From positions 1 through 8,308 of the forward strand of contig CAZEIW010000153.1 in NCBI GenBank assembly GCA_964512305.1: a stretch of 8,308 nt of DNA. The letters are read 5' to 3'. Under the pieces are notes generated by a model, which was not told the origin of the DNA, did not search any database, and worked only from the letters and a program-made list of their open reading frames with translations. Source of the stretch: CAZEIW01 sp964512305 (GTDB lineage Bacteria > Pseudomonadota > Gammaproteobacteria > Burkholderiales > Burkholderiaceae_F). Positions 1-5,756 of the stretch are shown one piece after another; within the stretch, counting starts at the first letter, position 1, and each line of letters starts with the position of its first letter. The translations under genes and the position numbers were made by a program.

Positions 1-1247
1 TCGATCCTCGCCCCCAAGCCGGCCAGCTTCTGCTCCATCCTCTCATACCCGCGGTCCAGATGGTAGATCCGCTCGACGGTCGTTTCGCCTTCCGCCGTCA
101 GCCCGGCGATCACGAGGCTCGCCGAGGCCCGCAGATCGGTCGCCATCACCGTGGCGCCCGACAGGCGCGGCACCCCGCGCACGATCGCCGTGTTGCCCTC
201 GATGTCGATCTCGGCGCCCAGGCGCTTGAGCTCGAGCACGTGCATGAAGCGGTTCTCGAAGATCGTCTCGATGATGCGGCCGACGCCCTCGGCGGTGCAA
301 TCGAGCGCCATGAACTGCGCCTGCATGTCGGTCGGGAAGGCCGGGTAGGGCGCGGTGCGCAGGTTGACCGCGCGCGGGCGCGTGGGCGCCTGCAGCCGGA
401 CCCAGTCGGACCCGGTTTCGATCCGCGCGCCGGCTTCACGCAGCTTCTCGATCATGGCATCGAGCGTCGCCGGCGCGGCCGCCTCGACCGCGACGTCACC
501 CCCGCAGGCCGCCGCCGCGACCAGGAAGGTCGCGGTTTCGATGCGATCGGGCATCACGCGGTGCGCGGCGCCGTGCAGGCGCTCGACGCCCTGGATCACG
601 ACGCGGTCGGTGCCGGCGCCGCTCACGCGCGCGCCCATCCGGTTGAGGCAATCGGCAAGATCCACCACCTCGGGCTCGCGCGCGGCGTTCTCGATCACCG
701 TCTCGCCGTCGGCCAGGGTCGCCGCCATCATCAGGTTCTCGGTGCCGGTCACCGTGACCATGTCGGTCACGATCCGGGCCCCGCGCAGGCGGCGGCCGCG
801 GCCGTGGCTGGCGACGATATAGCCCTGCTCGATCCGCAGGTCGGCGCCGAGCGCCTGCAGGCCCTTCAGGTGCTGGTCGACCGGGCGCGCCCCGATCGCG
901 CACCCGCCGGGCAGGCTGACGCGCGCTTCGCCGGCGCGCGCCAGCAGCGGCCCCAGCGCCAGGATCGACGCGCGCATCGTCTTCACGACCTCGTACGGCG
1001 CCTCGACCGAATGCAGGCTGGCGGCCCTGAGGCTGACCACGTCGAGATCGCGCGACACGGCGACGCCGAGGCCGCCGAGCAGGCGGCTCATGGTCCCGAT
1101 GTCGGCCAGCCGGGGCACGTTGGCGAGCGCCAGTTCGTCGGACGTCAGCAGCGCCGCGGCCATGATCGGCAGCGCGGCGTTCTTGGCGCCCGACGCGCGC
1201 ACCGCGCCCTCCAGGCGCGCGCCCCCGCGGATTCGAAGTCTGTCCAT
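1..1247 (-). CDS. murA: UDP-N-acetylglucosamine 1-carboxyvinyltransferase MurA (3' end cut by window)
   Basis: MurA transfers the enolpyruvyl group of phosphoenolpyruvate to UDP-N-acetylglucosamine, the first committed step of peptidoglycan synthesis in the cytoplasm. The reading frame has 415 codons inside the window with no stop; E. coli MurA has 419, so only a few C-terminal residues are missing. The N-terminus MDRLRIRGGARLEG aligns with the E. coli start, which supports this ATG. Visible signatures are SGAKNAALP (K22 and N23, the UDP-GlcNAc binding pair), LPGGCAIGARPVD with the catalytic, fosfomycin-target cysteine at C116, PTDMQAQF with the catalytic aspartate at D307, and ETIFENRFMH. 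With cysteine rather than aspartate at 116, the classical fosfomycin target residue is present. No clear Shine-Dalgarno sequence precedes the ATG. It follows ibaG after a 215-bp gap holding a hairpin repeat. The ibaG-murA order is the same in E. coli. Identification is secure. Confidence 0.97.
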   Translation of the reverse strand, partial: MDRLRIRGGARLEGAVRASGAKNAALPIMAAALLTSDELALANVPRLADIGTMSRLLGGLGVAVSRDLDVVSLRAASLHSVEAPYEVVKTMRASILALGPLLARAGEARVSLPGGCAIGARPVDQHLKGLQALGADLRIEQGYIVASHGRGRRLRGARIVTDMVTVTGTENLMMAATLADGETVIENAAREPEVVDLADCLNRMGARVSGAGTDRVVIQGVERLHGAAHRVMPDRIETATFLVAAAACGGDVAVEAAAPATLDAMIEKLREAGARIETGSDWVRLQAPTRPRAVNLRTAPYPAFPTDMQAQFMALDCTAEGVGRIIETIFENRFMHVLELKRLGAEIDIEGNTAIVRGVPRLSGATVMATDLRASASLVIAGLTAEGETTVERIYHLDRGYERMEQKLAGLGARI

Positions 1248-1462
1248 CTAATGGGCGTTCACAAGTGTTGAGACCGCACCTTCGACATCAGCCGGCCATG
1301 CCACGGAAGAGCGGGAGGATCGGCTTCGAGGGGGATCTGCGATCCCCCTCGAGCACCCCCTGCGGCCATGACAACTGTCGCATTTGCGTAGATCGCTTCG
1401 CGCCAGCGCGAGCGGCTTCGTTCTTGTCGTTCGTTCGTGTAGAACATCAATAGGCTGCGTGC
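1248..1462. other. Intergenic region ibaG-murA
   Basis: These 215 bases hold no convincing gene. The main content is the 57-bp hairpin repeat at 1310-1366. Next to ibaG there is a run of short CGTTC-type direct repeats (about 1419-1439). Small open frames cross the region on both strands, but they pass straight through the hairpin repeat and look like no known protein. I see no confident promoter for murA and no U-tract that would make the hairpin a terminator. murA may therefore be read from upstream through the repeat. Confidence 0.6.
1310..1366 (+). repeat. 57-bp hairpin repeat, copy 1
   Basis: The element has a 16-base left flank starting AGCGGGAGGATCGG, a 12-bp perfect stem (arms 1326-1337 and 1341-1352), a TGC loop (1338-1340) and a C-rich right flank. 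A second copy lies inverted at 2801-2857 and matches 51 of 57 positions. The stem is not followed by a T-run on either strand, so it is not a standard intrinsic terminator. It lies between ibaG and murA. In the mRNA it would form a strong hairpin upstream of murA. It is probably a dispersed palindromic (REP-like) repeat; the family is not one I can name. Confidence 0.8.
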
Positions 1463-1708
1463 CTAGGCCGCGCCGGACGCCGCTTCCTGCGGCGTCAGCG
1501 TGCGCATCGAGAGCGCATGGATCTCCTCGCGCATGCGGTCGCCGAGCGCCGCGTACACCAGGCGGTGGCGCTCCAGCCGTGTCCGCCCCTCGAAATCCCG
1601 GCTGACGACGAGCGCGTTGAAATGATGGCCGTCGCCGTCGACGACGACCTTTTCGCAGTCCAGCCCGTGCCGGAGCGCGCTTTCGATCTGCTGGATCAAT
1701 GCCGACAT
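1463..1708 (-). CDS. ibaG: BolA-family protein IbaG
   Basis: An 81-residue BolA/IbaG-family protein. BolA-like proteins pair with monothiol glutaredoxins to hold [2Fe-2S] clusters and take part in iron-sulfur trafficking; E. coli IbaG (YrbA) is linked to acid stress. The sequence shows the family core: a VDGDGHHF segment near residues 23-30, a central FEG...RHRLVY stretch, and IHALSMRTLTPQE near residues 63-74, in which H64 is the conserved histidine expected to bind the cluster. Similarity is greater to E. coli IbaG (same SGDGSHF and IHALSIKAYTPAE pattern) than to BolA proper, and the position directly before murA matches the E. coli ibaG-murA order. The frame is open further upstream, but that part overlaps the permease gene. 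ATG at 1708 follows the permease stop by 2 bp with a GGAT-like ribosome site, so the two are probably translationally coupled. Confidence 0.93.
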   Translation of the reverse strand: MSALIQQIESALRHGLDCEKVVVDGDGHHFNALVVSRDFEGRTRLERHRLVYAALGDRMREEIHALSMRTLTPQEAASGAA

Positions 1709-1710
1709 CG

Positions 1711-2559
1711 TCACATCCGGATCTTGTAGCCGCGGCGAAGCATCTGAAGGGCGACCGCCGATACCGCGGCCAGGGCCGCCAGCACGATCGCGAGGCTGAG
1801 CACGGGGGAAACGTCGGACTGCGCGAAGAACCCGTACCGGAAGCCGTCGATCATGTAGAAGAACGGGTTCAGCCGCGACAGGGTCTGCCAGAACGGCGGC
1901 AGGCCGTGCACCGAATAGAACACGCCGGACAGGAACGTCGCCGGCATGATGATGAAGTTCTGGAACGCCGCCAGCTGATCGAACTTGTCCGACACGATGC
2001 CGGCGATCAGCCCGAGCACGGCCAGCAGCGCGGCGCCGGCGAGCGCGAACGCGGGCACCCACAGGGGCGCCTGCCAGGCGACCGGCGCGAACCAGGCGGT
2101 GACGGCGAACACGCCCGCGCCGACCGCGACCCCGCGCACCATCGACGACAGCACGTAGGCGGCGAACATCTCGACCGTCGACAGCGGCGGCAGCAGCACG
2201 AACACCAGGCTGCCCATGATCTTGGACTGGATCAGCGACGACGACGAGTTGGCGAAAGCATTCTGCAGGACCGACATCATCACCAGGCCGGGGATCAGGA
2301 ACGCGGTGTAGCGCACGCCGGCGAAGGCCTCCACGCGCGTGTCGAGGACGTGGCCGAAGACGAGCAGGTAGAGCACGGCGGTAAGCACCGGCGCCGCGAT
2401 GGTCTGGAAGCTGACCTTCCAGAAGCGCAGCACCTCCTTGTACAGCAGCGTGCGGAAGCCGACCAGGCGCGCGGTCGCGACCACCGGCGCGCCGGCGCCG
2501 CCGGGCAGGCGGACGTCGGTGGCTGTAAAGCCAAGGCGGGAGGGGTCGAGCGGGCTCAT
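1711..2559 (-). CDS. ABC-2 type transporter permease (YadH-like)
   Basis: A 282-residue membrane subunit of an ABC-2 exporter and partner of the ATPase encoded at 2939-3856. It resembles E. coli YadH throughout: an amphipathic N-terminal LYKEVLRFWKVSFQT segment, then about six membrane segments near residues 53-70, 84-103, 138-158, 166-190, 199-216 and 252-275. Family motifs are IPGLVMMSVLQNAF (89-102), GGVFYS-like SGVFYSVHGLPPFW (211-224) and LNPFFYMIDGFRYGF (230-244). The transported substrate is unknown. The frame stays open for 69 more codons upstream, but that extension is translated repeat DNA. ATG at 2559 is preferred because GGAG lies 7 bases upstream of it. The residues before FRTLLYKE (about 34) are longer than in YadH, so a later start is possible. 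The stop is 2 bp from ibaG. Confidence 0.9.
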   Translation of the reverse strand: MSPLDPSRLGFTATDVRLPGGAGAPVVATARLVGFRTLLYKEVLRFWKVSFQTIAAPVLTAVLYLLVFGHVLDTRVEAFAGVRYTAFLIPGLVMMSVLQNAFANSSSSLIQSKIMGSLVFVLLPPLSTVEMFAAYVLSSMVRGVAVGAGVFAVTAWFAPVAWQAPLWVPAFALAGAALLAVLGLIAGIVSDKFDQLAAFQNFIIMPATFLSGVFYSVHGLPPFWQTLSRLNPFFYMIDGFRYGFFAQSDVSPVLSLAIVLAALAAVSAVALQMLRRGYKIRM

Positions 2560-2589
2560 CGAGCGGCTCCGGGGTCGACGGGGCGCGCC

Positions 2590-2732
2590 CTCACCCTCAC
2601 CCCCGGCCCCTCTCCCGCAAGCGGGAGAGGGGAGGCACGGCGGCTGCTTGAGCTCACTCCACAGATACACGGCGGCGGCCGCTCGAGCTCCCCTCTCCCG
2701 CTTGCGGGAGAGGGGCCGGGGGTGAGGGTGAG
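2590..2732 (-). repeat. REP/BIME-like palindromic element, copy A
   Basis: Two perfect 45-bp inverted arms, 2590-2634 and 2688-2732, flank a 53-bp spacer. Each arm contains its own 12-bp hairpin with a two-base AA or TT loop (core CTCCCGCAAGCGGGAG) next to a CCCCCGGCCCC / CTCACC stretch. The spacer and its edges hold two direct repeats, 2636-2655 and 2668-2690, both of the form CACGGCGG..GCT.GAGCTC. Copy B at the right end of the window matches in the opposite orientation. CCCCTCTCCCGC-type palindromes are common dispersed intergenic repeats in proteobacteria. The strand is assigned only so that it matches copy B read on the plus strand. No transposase is nearby. Confidence 0.88.
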
Positions 2733-2800
2733 CCACCTGTGGCTGCGGCACCTGCACACGGACCATGAACCGCGTGCCAGCAAGAATGACGCCCGTGAAT

Positions 2801-2857
2801 GCCGCGGGGGGTGCTCGAGGGGGGGCGCAGCCACCCCTCGAAGCCGATCCTCCCGCT
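2801..2857 (-). repeat. 57-bp hairpin repeat, copy 2
   Basis: Inverted copy of the 1310-1366 element, 51 of 57 identical. On the plus strand the stem arms are 2815-2826 and 2830-2841, with loop GCA (2827-2829); 11 of 12 pairs form, with one mismatch (2823/2833). Compared with copy 1, two inner base pairs have changed on both sides (A-T to G-C and T-A to G-C), so the pairing is kept while the sequence differs. It lies between the ATPase and permease genes, 68 bases from the REP-like element. Confidence 0.8.
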
Positions 2858-2938
2858 TTTCGGTTCCGAGGCTGCCGGCGCCAAGCGACCTGTTCCGCCG
2901 CCCTTCGAAGCTACGGTTCGTGGTGAGGGCGCGCGCGC

Positions 2939-3856
2939 TCACGCCGCCCTCCGCTGAGGCGCCTCGGCCATCACCTGCAGGAACACGTCCTCGAGGTCCG
3001 CGTGACCGACCTCCAGCTCCTCGATCTCGCAGCCGGCGTTGCGGCAGGCCGCCAGCACCTGCTCGACCTCGGCCGGCTGCGCCAGACGCAGGACGGTCCG
3101 GCCGGGCTGCTCCTCGACCACCTGCGGCCGCAGCGAAGCAGGCAGCGCGCCGCGCAGGCGCAGCGTCATCTGCAGTCCGGCCACGCGCCGCAGCAGCTCG
3201 CGGGTGGGCTCGAGCGCGACCACGCGCCCGGCCTTGAGCATTGCGATGCGGCCGCAAAGCTGCTGGGCCTCCTCCAGATAGTGCGTGGTCAGCACGATCG
3301 TGTGGCCCTCGCGGTTGAGCCGGCGGACGAACTGCCACAGACCCTGCCGCAGCTCGACGTCGACGCCGGCGGTCGGCTCGTCGAGCACGATCACCGGCGG
3401 CCGGTGCACGAGCGCCTGCGCCACCAGCACGCGGCGCTTCATCCCCCCGGAGAGCGAGCGCATGTTGGCGTCGGCCTTGCCGGCGAGGTCGAGATGGCCC
3501 ATCACCTCGTCGATCCAGGCGTCGTTGCGGGCGAGGCCGAAGTAGCCGGACTGGATGCGCAGCGTCTCGCGCACCGTGAAGAACGGGTCGAACACGAGCT
3601 CCTGAGGCACCACCCCCAGGCGGCGCCGGGCCGCGCGATAGTCGGCGGCCACGTCGTGTCCCAACACGCTGACGCGGCCGGAAGTGGCGCGCGCGAGGCC
3701 GGCGATGATCGAGATCAGCGTCGTCTTGCCGGCGCCGTTGGGCCCGAGCAGGCCGAAGAATTCGCCCTGTTCGACGCGGAGGCTGACGCCGTCGAGCGCG
3801 GTGACGCGCGGATAGCGCTTGACGACGGCGCTGGCTTCGATTGCGGCGATCGACAT
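2939..3856 (-). CDS. ABC-2 type transporter ATP-binding protein (YadG-like)
   Basis: A 305-residue cytoplasmic ATPase subunit expected to pair with the downstream ABC-2 permease and power export of an unknown substrate. Motifs in order: Walker A GPNGAGKT (38-45), Q-loop Q85 in VVPQE, signature LSGGM (135-139), Walker B VIVLDEP (155-161) and switch H192 in LTTHYLEEAQ. The C-terminal ~90 residues form the usual variable domain of this subfamily, ending in HADLEDVFLQVM. It resembles E. coli YadG; ABC-2 exporters of this class also include drug, polysaccharide and lipid exporters, so the function is not fixed. It starts 53 bp after mlaB. No Shine-Dalgarno sequence is visible before ATG 3856; instead there is a leader hairpin (3867-3885) and a TACAAT box (3895-3900). 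The 379-bp repeat gap to its permease is unusual. Confidence 0.93.
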   Translation of the reverse strand: MSIAAIEASAVVKRYPRVTALDGVSLRVEQGEFFGLLGPNGAGKTTLISIIAGLARATSGRVSVLGHDVAADYRAARRRLGVVPQELVFDPFFTVRETLRIQSGYFGLARNDAWIDEVMGHLDLAGKADANMRSLSGGMKRRVLVAQALVHRPPVIVLDEPTAGVDVELRQGLWQFVRRLNREGHTIVLTTHYLEEAQQLCGRIAMLKAGRVVALEPTRELLRRVAGLQMTLRLRGALPASLRPQVVEEQPGRTVLRLAQPAEVEQVLAACRNAGCEIEELEVGHADLEDVFLQVMAEAPQRRAA

Positions 3857-3866
3857 CGGGGCGGGG

Positions 3867-3885
3867 GCCGGCGCAGGTCGCCGGC
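3867..3885 (-). promoter_or_regulatory. Leader hairpin upstream of the YadG-like gene
   Basis: A perfect 7-bp inverted repeat, GCCGGCG / CGCCGGC, with a 5-base loop, lies 10 bases upstream of the ATG at 3856 and downstream of the TACAAT box. The usual ribosome-binding position contains C-rich sequence rather than a purine-rich site. The hairpin is seen directly; a role in translation control is inferred only. Confidence 0.4.
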
Positions 3886-3894
3886 GAGCCCTCT

Positions 3895-3900
3895 ATTGTA
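3895..3900 (-). promoter_or_regulatory. Possible -10 box of an internal promoter
   Basis: On the minus strand the sequence reads TACAAT, five of six matches to the sigma-70 -10 consensus, in a very GC-rich setting just after the mlaB stop. The -35 region is weak: the nearest candidate, GTGACC, matches TTGACA at four of six positions but with only 15-base spacing. If real, it would start a transcript of the exporter genes about 30 bases before the ATPase ATG. Confidence 0.35.
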
Positions 3901-3909
3901 GGGGAGGAG

Positions 3910-4173
3910 CTAGGCGGTCACCCCGACCAGCACCTCGACCCCGTAAAGCGCCGCCAGGCTCATCAAATCCTTCGGCACGCCGGTCAAGCCCAGCGTGACC
4001 CCACGTTCGCGCGCGGCGCGCTGCCAAGCGAGCAGCAGCGCGACCGCCGAAGAGTCGCAACGGGCGACCGCGGACAGGTCGATTGCGGCGTCGCCGGCCC
4101 GGATCGACGCCAGACCCTGATCCAGCAGCAGGTGGGCGTTGGCGTTCGTGATAAAGGTGGCGTCGACTTTCAT
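3910..4173 (-). CDS. mlaB: STAS-domain protein MlaB
   Basis: An 87-residue single STAS domain. MlaB binds the MlaF ATPase on the cytoplasmic side of the MlaFEDB complex and is needed for its stability and activity. The core IDLSAVARCDSSAVALLLAW (31-50) has the STAS fold pattern of a beta strand, the loop with D40-S41-S42, then a helix; S41 corresponds to the functionally important threonine (T52) of the E. coli DTAG loop. The C-terminus VPKDLMSLAALYGV is also typical. A much longer frame is open upstream, but it overlaps mlaC in another frame and looks like noise. ATG 4173 lies 23 bp after the mlaC stop, with only a weak purine stretch as ribosome site. It is the last mla gene, as in E. coli mlaFEDCB. 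Confidence 0.92.
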   Translation of the reverse strand: MKVDATFITNANAHLLLDQGLASIRAGDAAIDLSAVARCDSSAVALLLAWQRAARERGVTLGLTGVPKDLMSLAALYGVEVLVGVTA

Positions 4174-4196
4174 CCGCGCTCGAATCCGGGAACCTA

Positions 4197-4865
4197 TCAG
4201 GCCTGCTTGGGACCGGCGGCCAGCTTGCGGTTCTTCTCCGTCAGGGCCTTGATCAGGCCATCGACGCCGTTCTGGTTGATCTCGGACGCGAACTCGTTCT
4301 TGTAGTTCTCGACCAGCCAGACTCCGAGCACGTTGACGTCGTAGATCTTCCAGCCGGCGTCGGTCTTCTCGAGGCGGTAGTCGAGCTGGATCGGATCGCC
4401 CTGCGACGGCACGACCTGCGTGCGCACGATCACGTCGGTATCCGCAGGCTGGGACCTGAAGGGGCGCATCTGGACCTTGTGGTCGGTCACGTGCGCGAGC
4501 GCTCCGCTGTAAGTGCGCAGCAGCAGCGTCCGGAACTCGGTTATCAGCGCATGCCGCTGCTCCTCGGTGGCGGTGCGCCAGCCGCGCCCGACGGCGAGGC
4601 GGGTCATGCGCTCGAAGTCGACGTACGGCAGGATCCGCTCGTCGACCAGCTTCTGGAGCCGGTCGAAATCGCCGCCCTGCAGCGACCTGTCCTTGCGGAT
4701 CGCGTCGAGCACGTCGCCCGAAACCGTCTTGATCAGCGCATCGGGCGCCTGCGCGGCGGGCTTCTCGTCGGACATCGCGCCTGCCGACAGCAGCAAGCCG
4801 CAAAGGCCGGCCAGTGCGGCCGACAATAGGCCCGCCGCATCTCTGCTCGTGGATTGGAATCGCAT
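4197..4865 (-). CDS. mlaC: Periplasmic phospholipid-binding protein MlaC
   Basis: A 222-residue precursor of the soluble carrier that shuttles phospholipid between MlaA at the outer membrane and MlaD at the inner membrane. The N-terminus has a basic start and a hydrophobic stretch (about 11-29) ending in SAGA, a plausible signal-peptidase I site near residue 30. The mature part matches the Ttg2D/MlaC family: DERILPYVDFERMTRLAVG (about 75-93), TEEQRHALITEFRTLLLRTYSG (about 99-120), DYRLEKTDAGWKIYDVNVLGVWLVENYKNEF (about 161-191). C22 does not sit in a proper lipobox, so it is not a lipoprotein. ATG 4865 is supported by GAGGA 7 bases upstream. It follows mlaA by 39 bp and precedes mlaB by 23 bp. 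The C-terminus is basic (KNRKLAAGPKQA). Confidence 0.95.
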   Translation of the reverse strand: MRFQSTSRDAAGLLSAALAGLCGLLLSAGAMSDEKPAAQAPDALIKTVSGDVLDAIRKDRSLQGGDFDRLQKLVDERILPYVDFERMTRLAVGRGWRTATEEQRHALITEFRTLLLRTYSGALAHVTDHKVQMRPFRSQPADTDVIVRTQVVPSQGDPIQLDYRLEKTDAGWKIYDVNVLGVWLVENYKNEFASEINQNGVDGLIKALTEKNRKLAAGPKQA

Positions 4866-4881
4866 CGTTCGGTCCTCGCTT

Positions 4882-4895
4882 GGGCCGATCGGCCC
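4882..4895. repeat. 14-bp palindrome in mlaA-mlaC gap
   Basis: The sequence GGGCCGATCGGCCC is a perfect palindrome in the 39-bp gap between mlaA and mlaC, just upstream of the mlaC ribosome site. In RNA it could make a 5-bp stem with a GATC loop. It may be chance in GC-rich DNA or a weak processing or regulatory structure; the sequence alone does not decide. Confidence 0.35.
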
Positions 4896-4904
4896 CTCAT
4901 TGAA

Positions 4905-5747
4905 TTAACGCGACTGCTCCGGTCCCGGTTGAACCGGCTTTTTCTTGATGCCGGGTGCCGCGTCCGGCCCGCTGCCGGCCGGCGTCGCGGCCGCACCGTC
5001 TGTATCGTCCTCCTCGAGCGGCGGTGGATTGCCATCGTAGACCCGATTGCGGCGGCGCTGCAGGTACGCGTCGCGTGTGAATACGTACTTGTCGAGAGCA
5101 ATCTCGTCGACGAGCTTGGTCGCGTCCAGCAACTGCGAGCGTCGGTCGACCGCGTAGCCGGCTTCGGTCAGGTAGCGATCGCGCGTCGGGGTGATGTAGC
5201 TGACGGGATCGGTCCAGTAGTCCGGGATCTCGCCGAGCGCGTCGCGCACGGTGCTCGGGCCCAGCAGCGGAATGACCAGATACGCGCCCGGCTGGAAACC
5301 CCATTTCCCGAGCGTCAGGCCGAAATCCTGCTTGTTGCGCTCGAGCCCCATCGAGTTCGCGACGTCGAAGCAGCCCAGGACGCCGATGGTCGAGTTCAGC
5401 ACCAGACGGCAGGTGTCGACCGCGGCGTCGGTCGGCTTGCCCTGCAGCAGCGCATTGGTGATGTTCGTCACCTCGCCCAGGTTGGCGAAGACGTTGCCGA
5501 CGCAGGACCTTACCGGCCTCGGGACCACGGTCGTGTACGCCTGCGCCGCGGGCTTGATCAGCGCGCGGTCGAGGCGATCGTTGAAATCGAACACCTGGCG
5601 GTTCATGCGCTCCCACGGATCGGCCGGGTTCTTGCCCGCGTCGGGCGGCACGCTCGCGCAGCCCGCGATACCCGCAAGCGCGCAGCCGGCGGCAAGGCCC
5701 CCGGCCCGCGTCCGCCATGACCTCATCTGTGCGTGACGATCGCGCAT
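4905..5747 (-). CDS. mlaA: Outer-membrane lipoprotein MlaA (VacJ)
   Basis: A 280-residue VacJ-family lipoprotein. MlaA sits in the outer membrane, usually beside a trimeric porin, and removes phospholipids from the outer leaflet for delivery to MlaC. The N-terminus is basic, then hydrophobic, with lipobox I27-A28-G29-C30, so C30 should be the acylated residue. Family motifs follow: DPWERMNRQVFDFND (about 43-57), NVFANLGEVTNITNALLQG (about 84-102), STIGVLGCFDVANSMGL (about 118-134), DFGLTLGKWGFQPGAYLVIPLLGPST, then TRDRYLTEAGYAVDRRSQLLD. The last ~40 residues are acidic, then Pro/Ala/Gly-rich, longer than in E. coli MlaA (251). ATG 5747 is used because an AGGGCGA stretch precedes it; M8 at 5726 has no ribosome site and would give a shorter but still functional signal. 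It sits 9 bp after mlaD; in E. coli mlaA is unlinked. Confidence 0.95.
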   Translation of the reverse strand: MRDRHAQMRSWRTRAGGLAAGCALAGIAGCASVPPDAGKNPADPWERMNRQVFDFNDRLDRALIKPAAQAYTTVVPRPVRSCVGNVFANLGEVTNITNALLQGKPTDAAVDTCRLVLNSTIGVLGCFDVANSMGLERNKQDFGLTLGKWGFQPGAYLVIPLLGPSTVRDALGEIPDYWTDPVSYITPTRDRYLTEAGYAVDRRSQLLDATKLVDEIALDKYVFTRDAYLQRRRNRVYDGNPPPLEEDDTDGAAATPAGSGPDAAPGIKKKPVQPGPEQSR

Positions 5748-5756
5748 CGGTTCGCC

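Larger units (their letters stand above)
2560..2938. other. Repeat-filled intergenic region between ABC ATPase and permease genes
   Basis: These 379 bases separate two genes whose products should form one transporter and which would be expected to sit close together. They contain, left to right, the permease ribosome site (GGAG at about 2567-2570), the long REP/BIME-like element (2590-2732), a small inverted repeat AGCCAC/GTGGCT (2731-2744), and the 57-bp hairpin repeat (2801-2857). The rest (2858-2938) shows nothing I recognise. Open frames through this stretch give peptides such as SPLPLAGEGPGVRV, the usual translation artefact of such repeats, and are not called as genes. Confidence 0.75.

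Noticed and set aside
60..1271. A 403-codon open frame on the plus strand opposite murA
   Set aside because: It mirrors murA on the other strand, and its His/Arg/Asp/Ala-rich composition is typical of antisense frames in GC-rich DNA. The minus-strand product is an unmistakable MurA.
1326..1352. The hairpin as an intrinsic terminator between ibaG and murA
   Set aside because: The stem is strong, but neither strand has a T-run after it, and the same element occurs elsewhere as a dispersed repeat.
2590..2732. CRISPR array or insertion sequence
   Set aside because: There is no set of regularly spaced identical repeats with unique spacers and no transposase. The structure is a palindromic arm pair.
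1699..3237. A 512-codon plus-strand open frame
   Set aside because: It runs antisense to the permease, through both repeats and into the ATPase gene. Its composition is noise-like and it has no recognisable domain.
2556..3338. A 260-codon minus-strand frame overlapping the ATPase and the repeat region
   Set aside because: It is in a different frame from the well-supported ATPase, and its second half is translated palindromic repeat (for example SPLPLAGEGPGVRV).
3910..4803. A long N-terminal extension of MlaB
   Set aside because: The 297-codon frame overlaps nearly all of mlaC in another frame and shows only low-complexity Arg/Ala sequence before the STAS domain at ATG 4173.
4755..4865. MlaC as a lipoprotein because of C22 in its signal peptide
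   Set aside because: The residue before the cysteine is leucine, which does not fit a lipobox; SAGA near residue 30 suits signal peptidase I.
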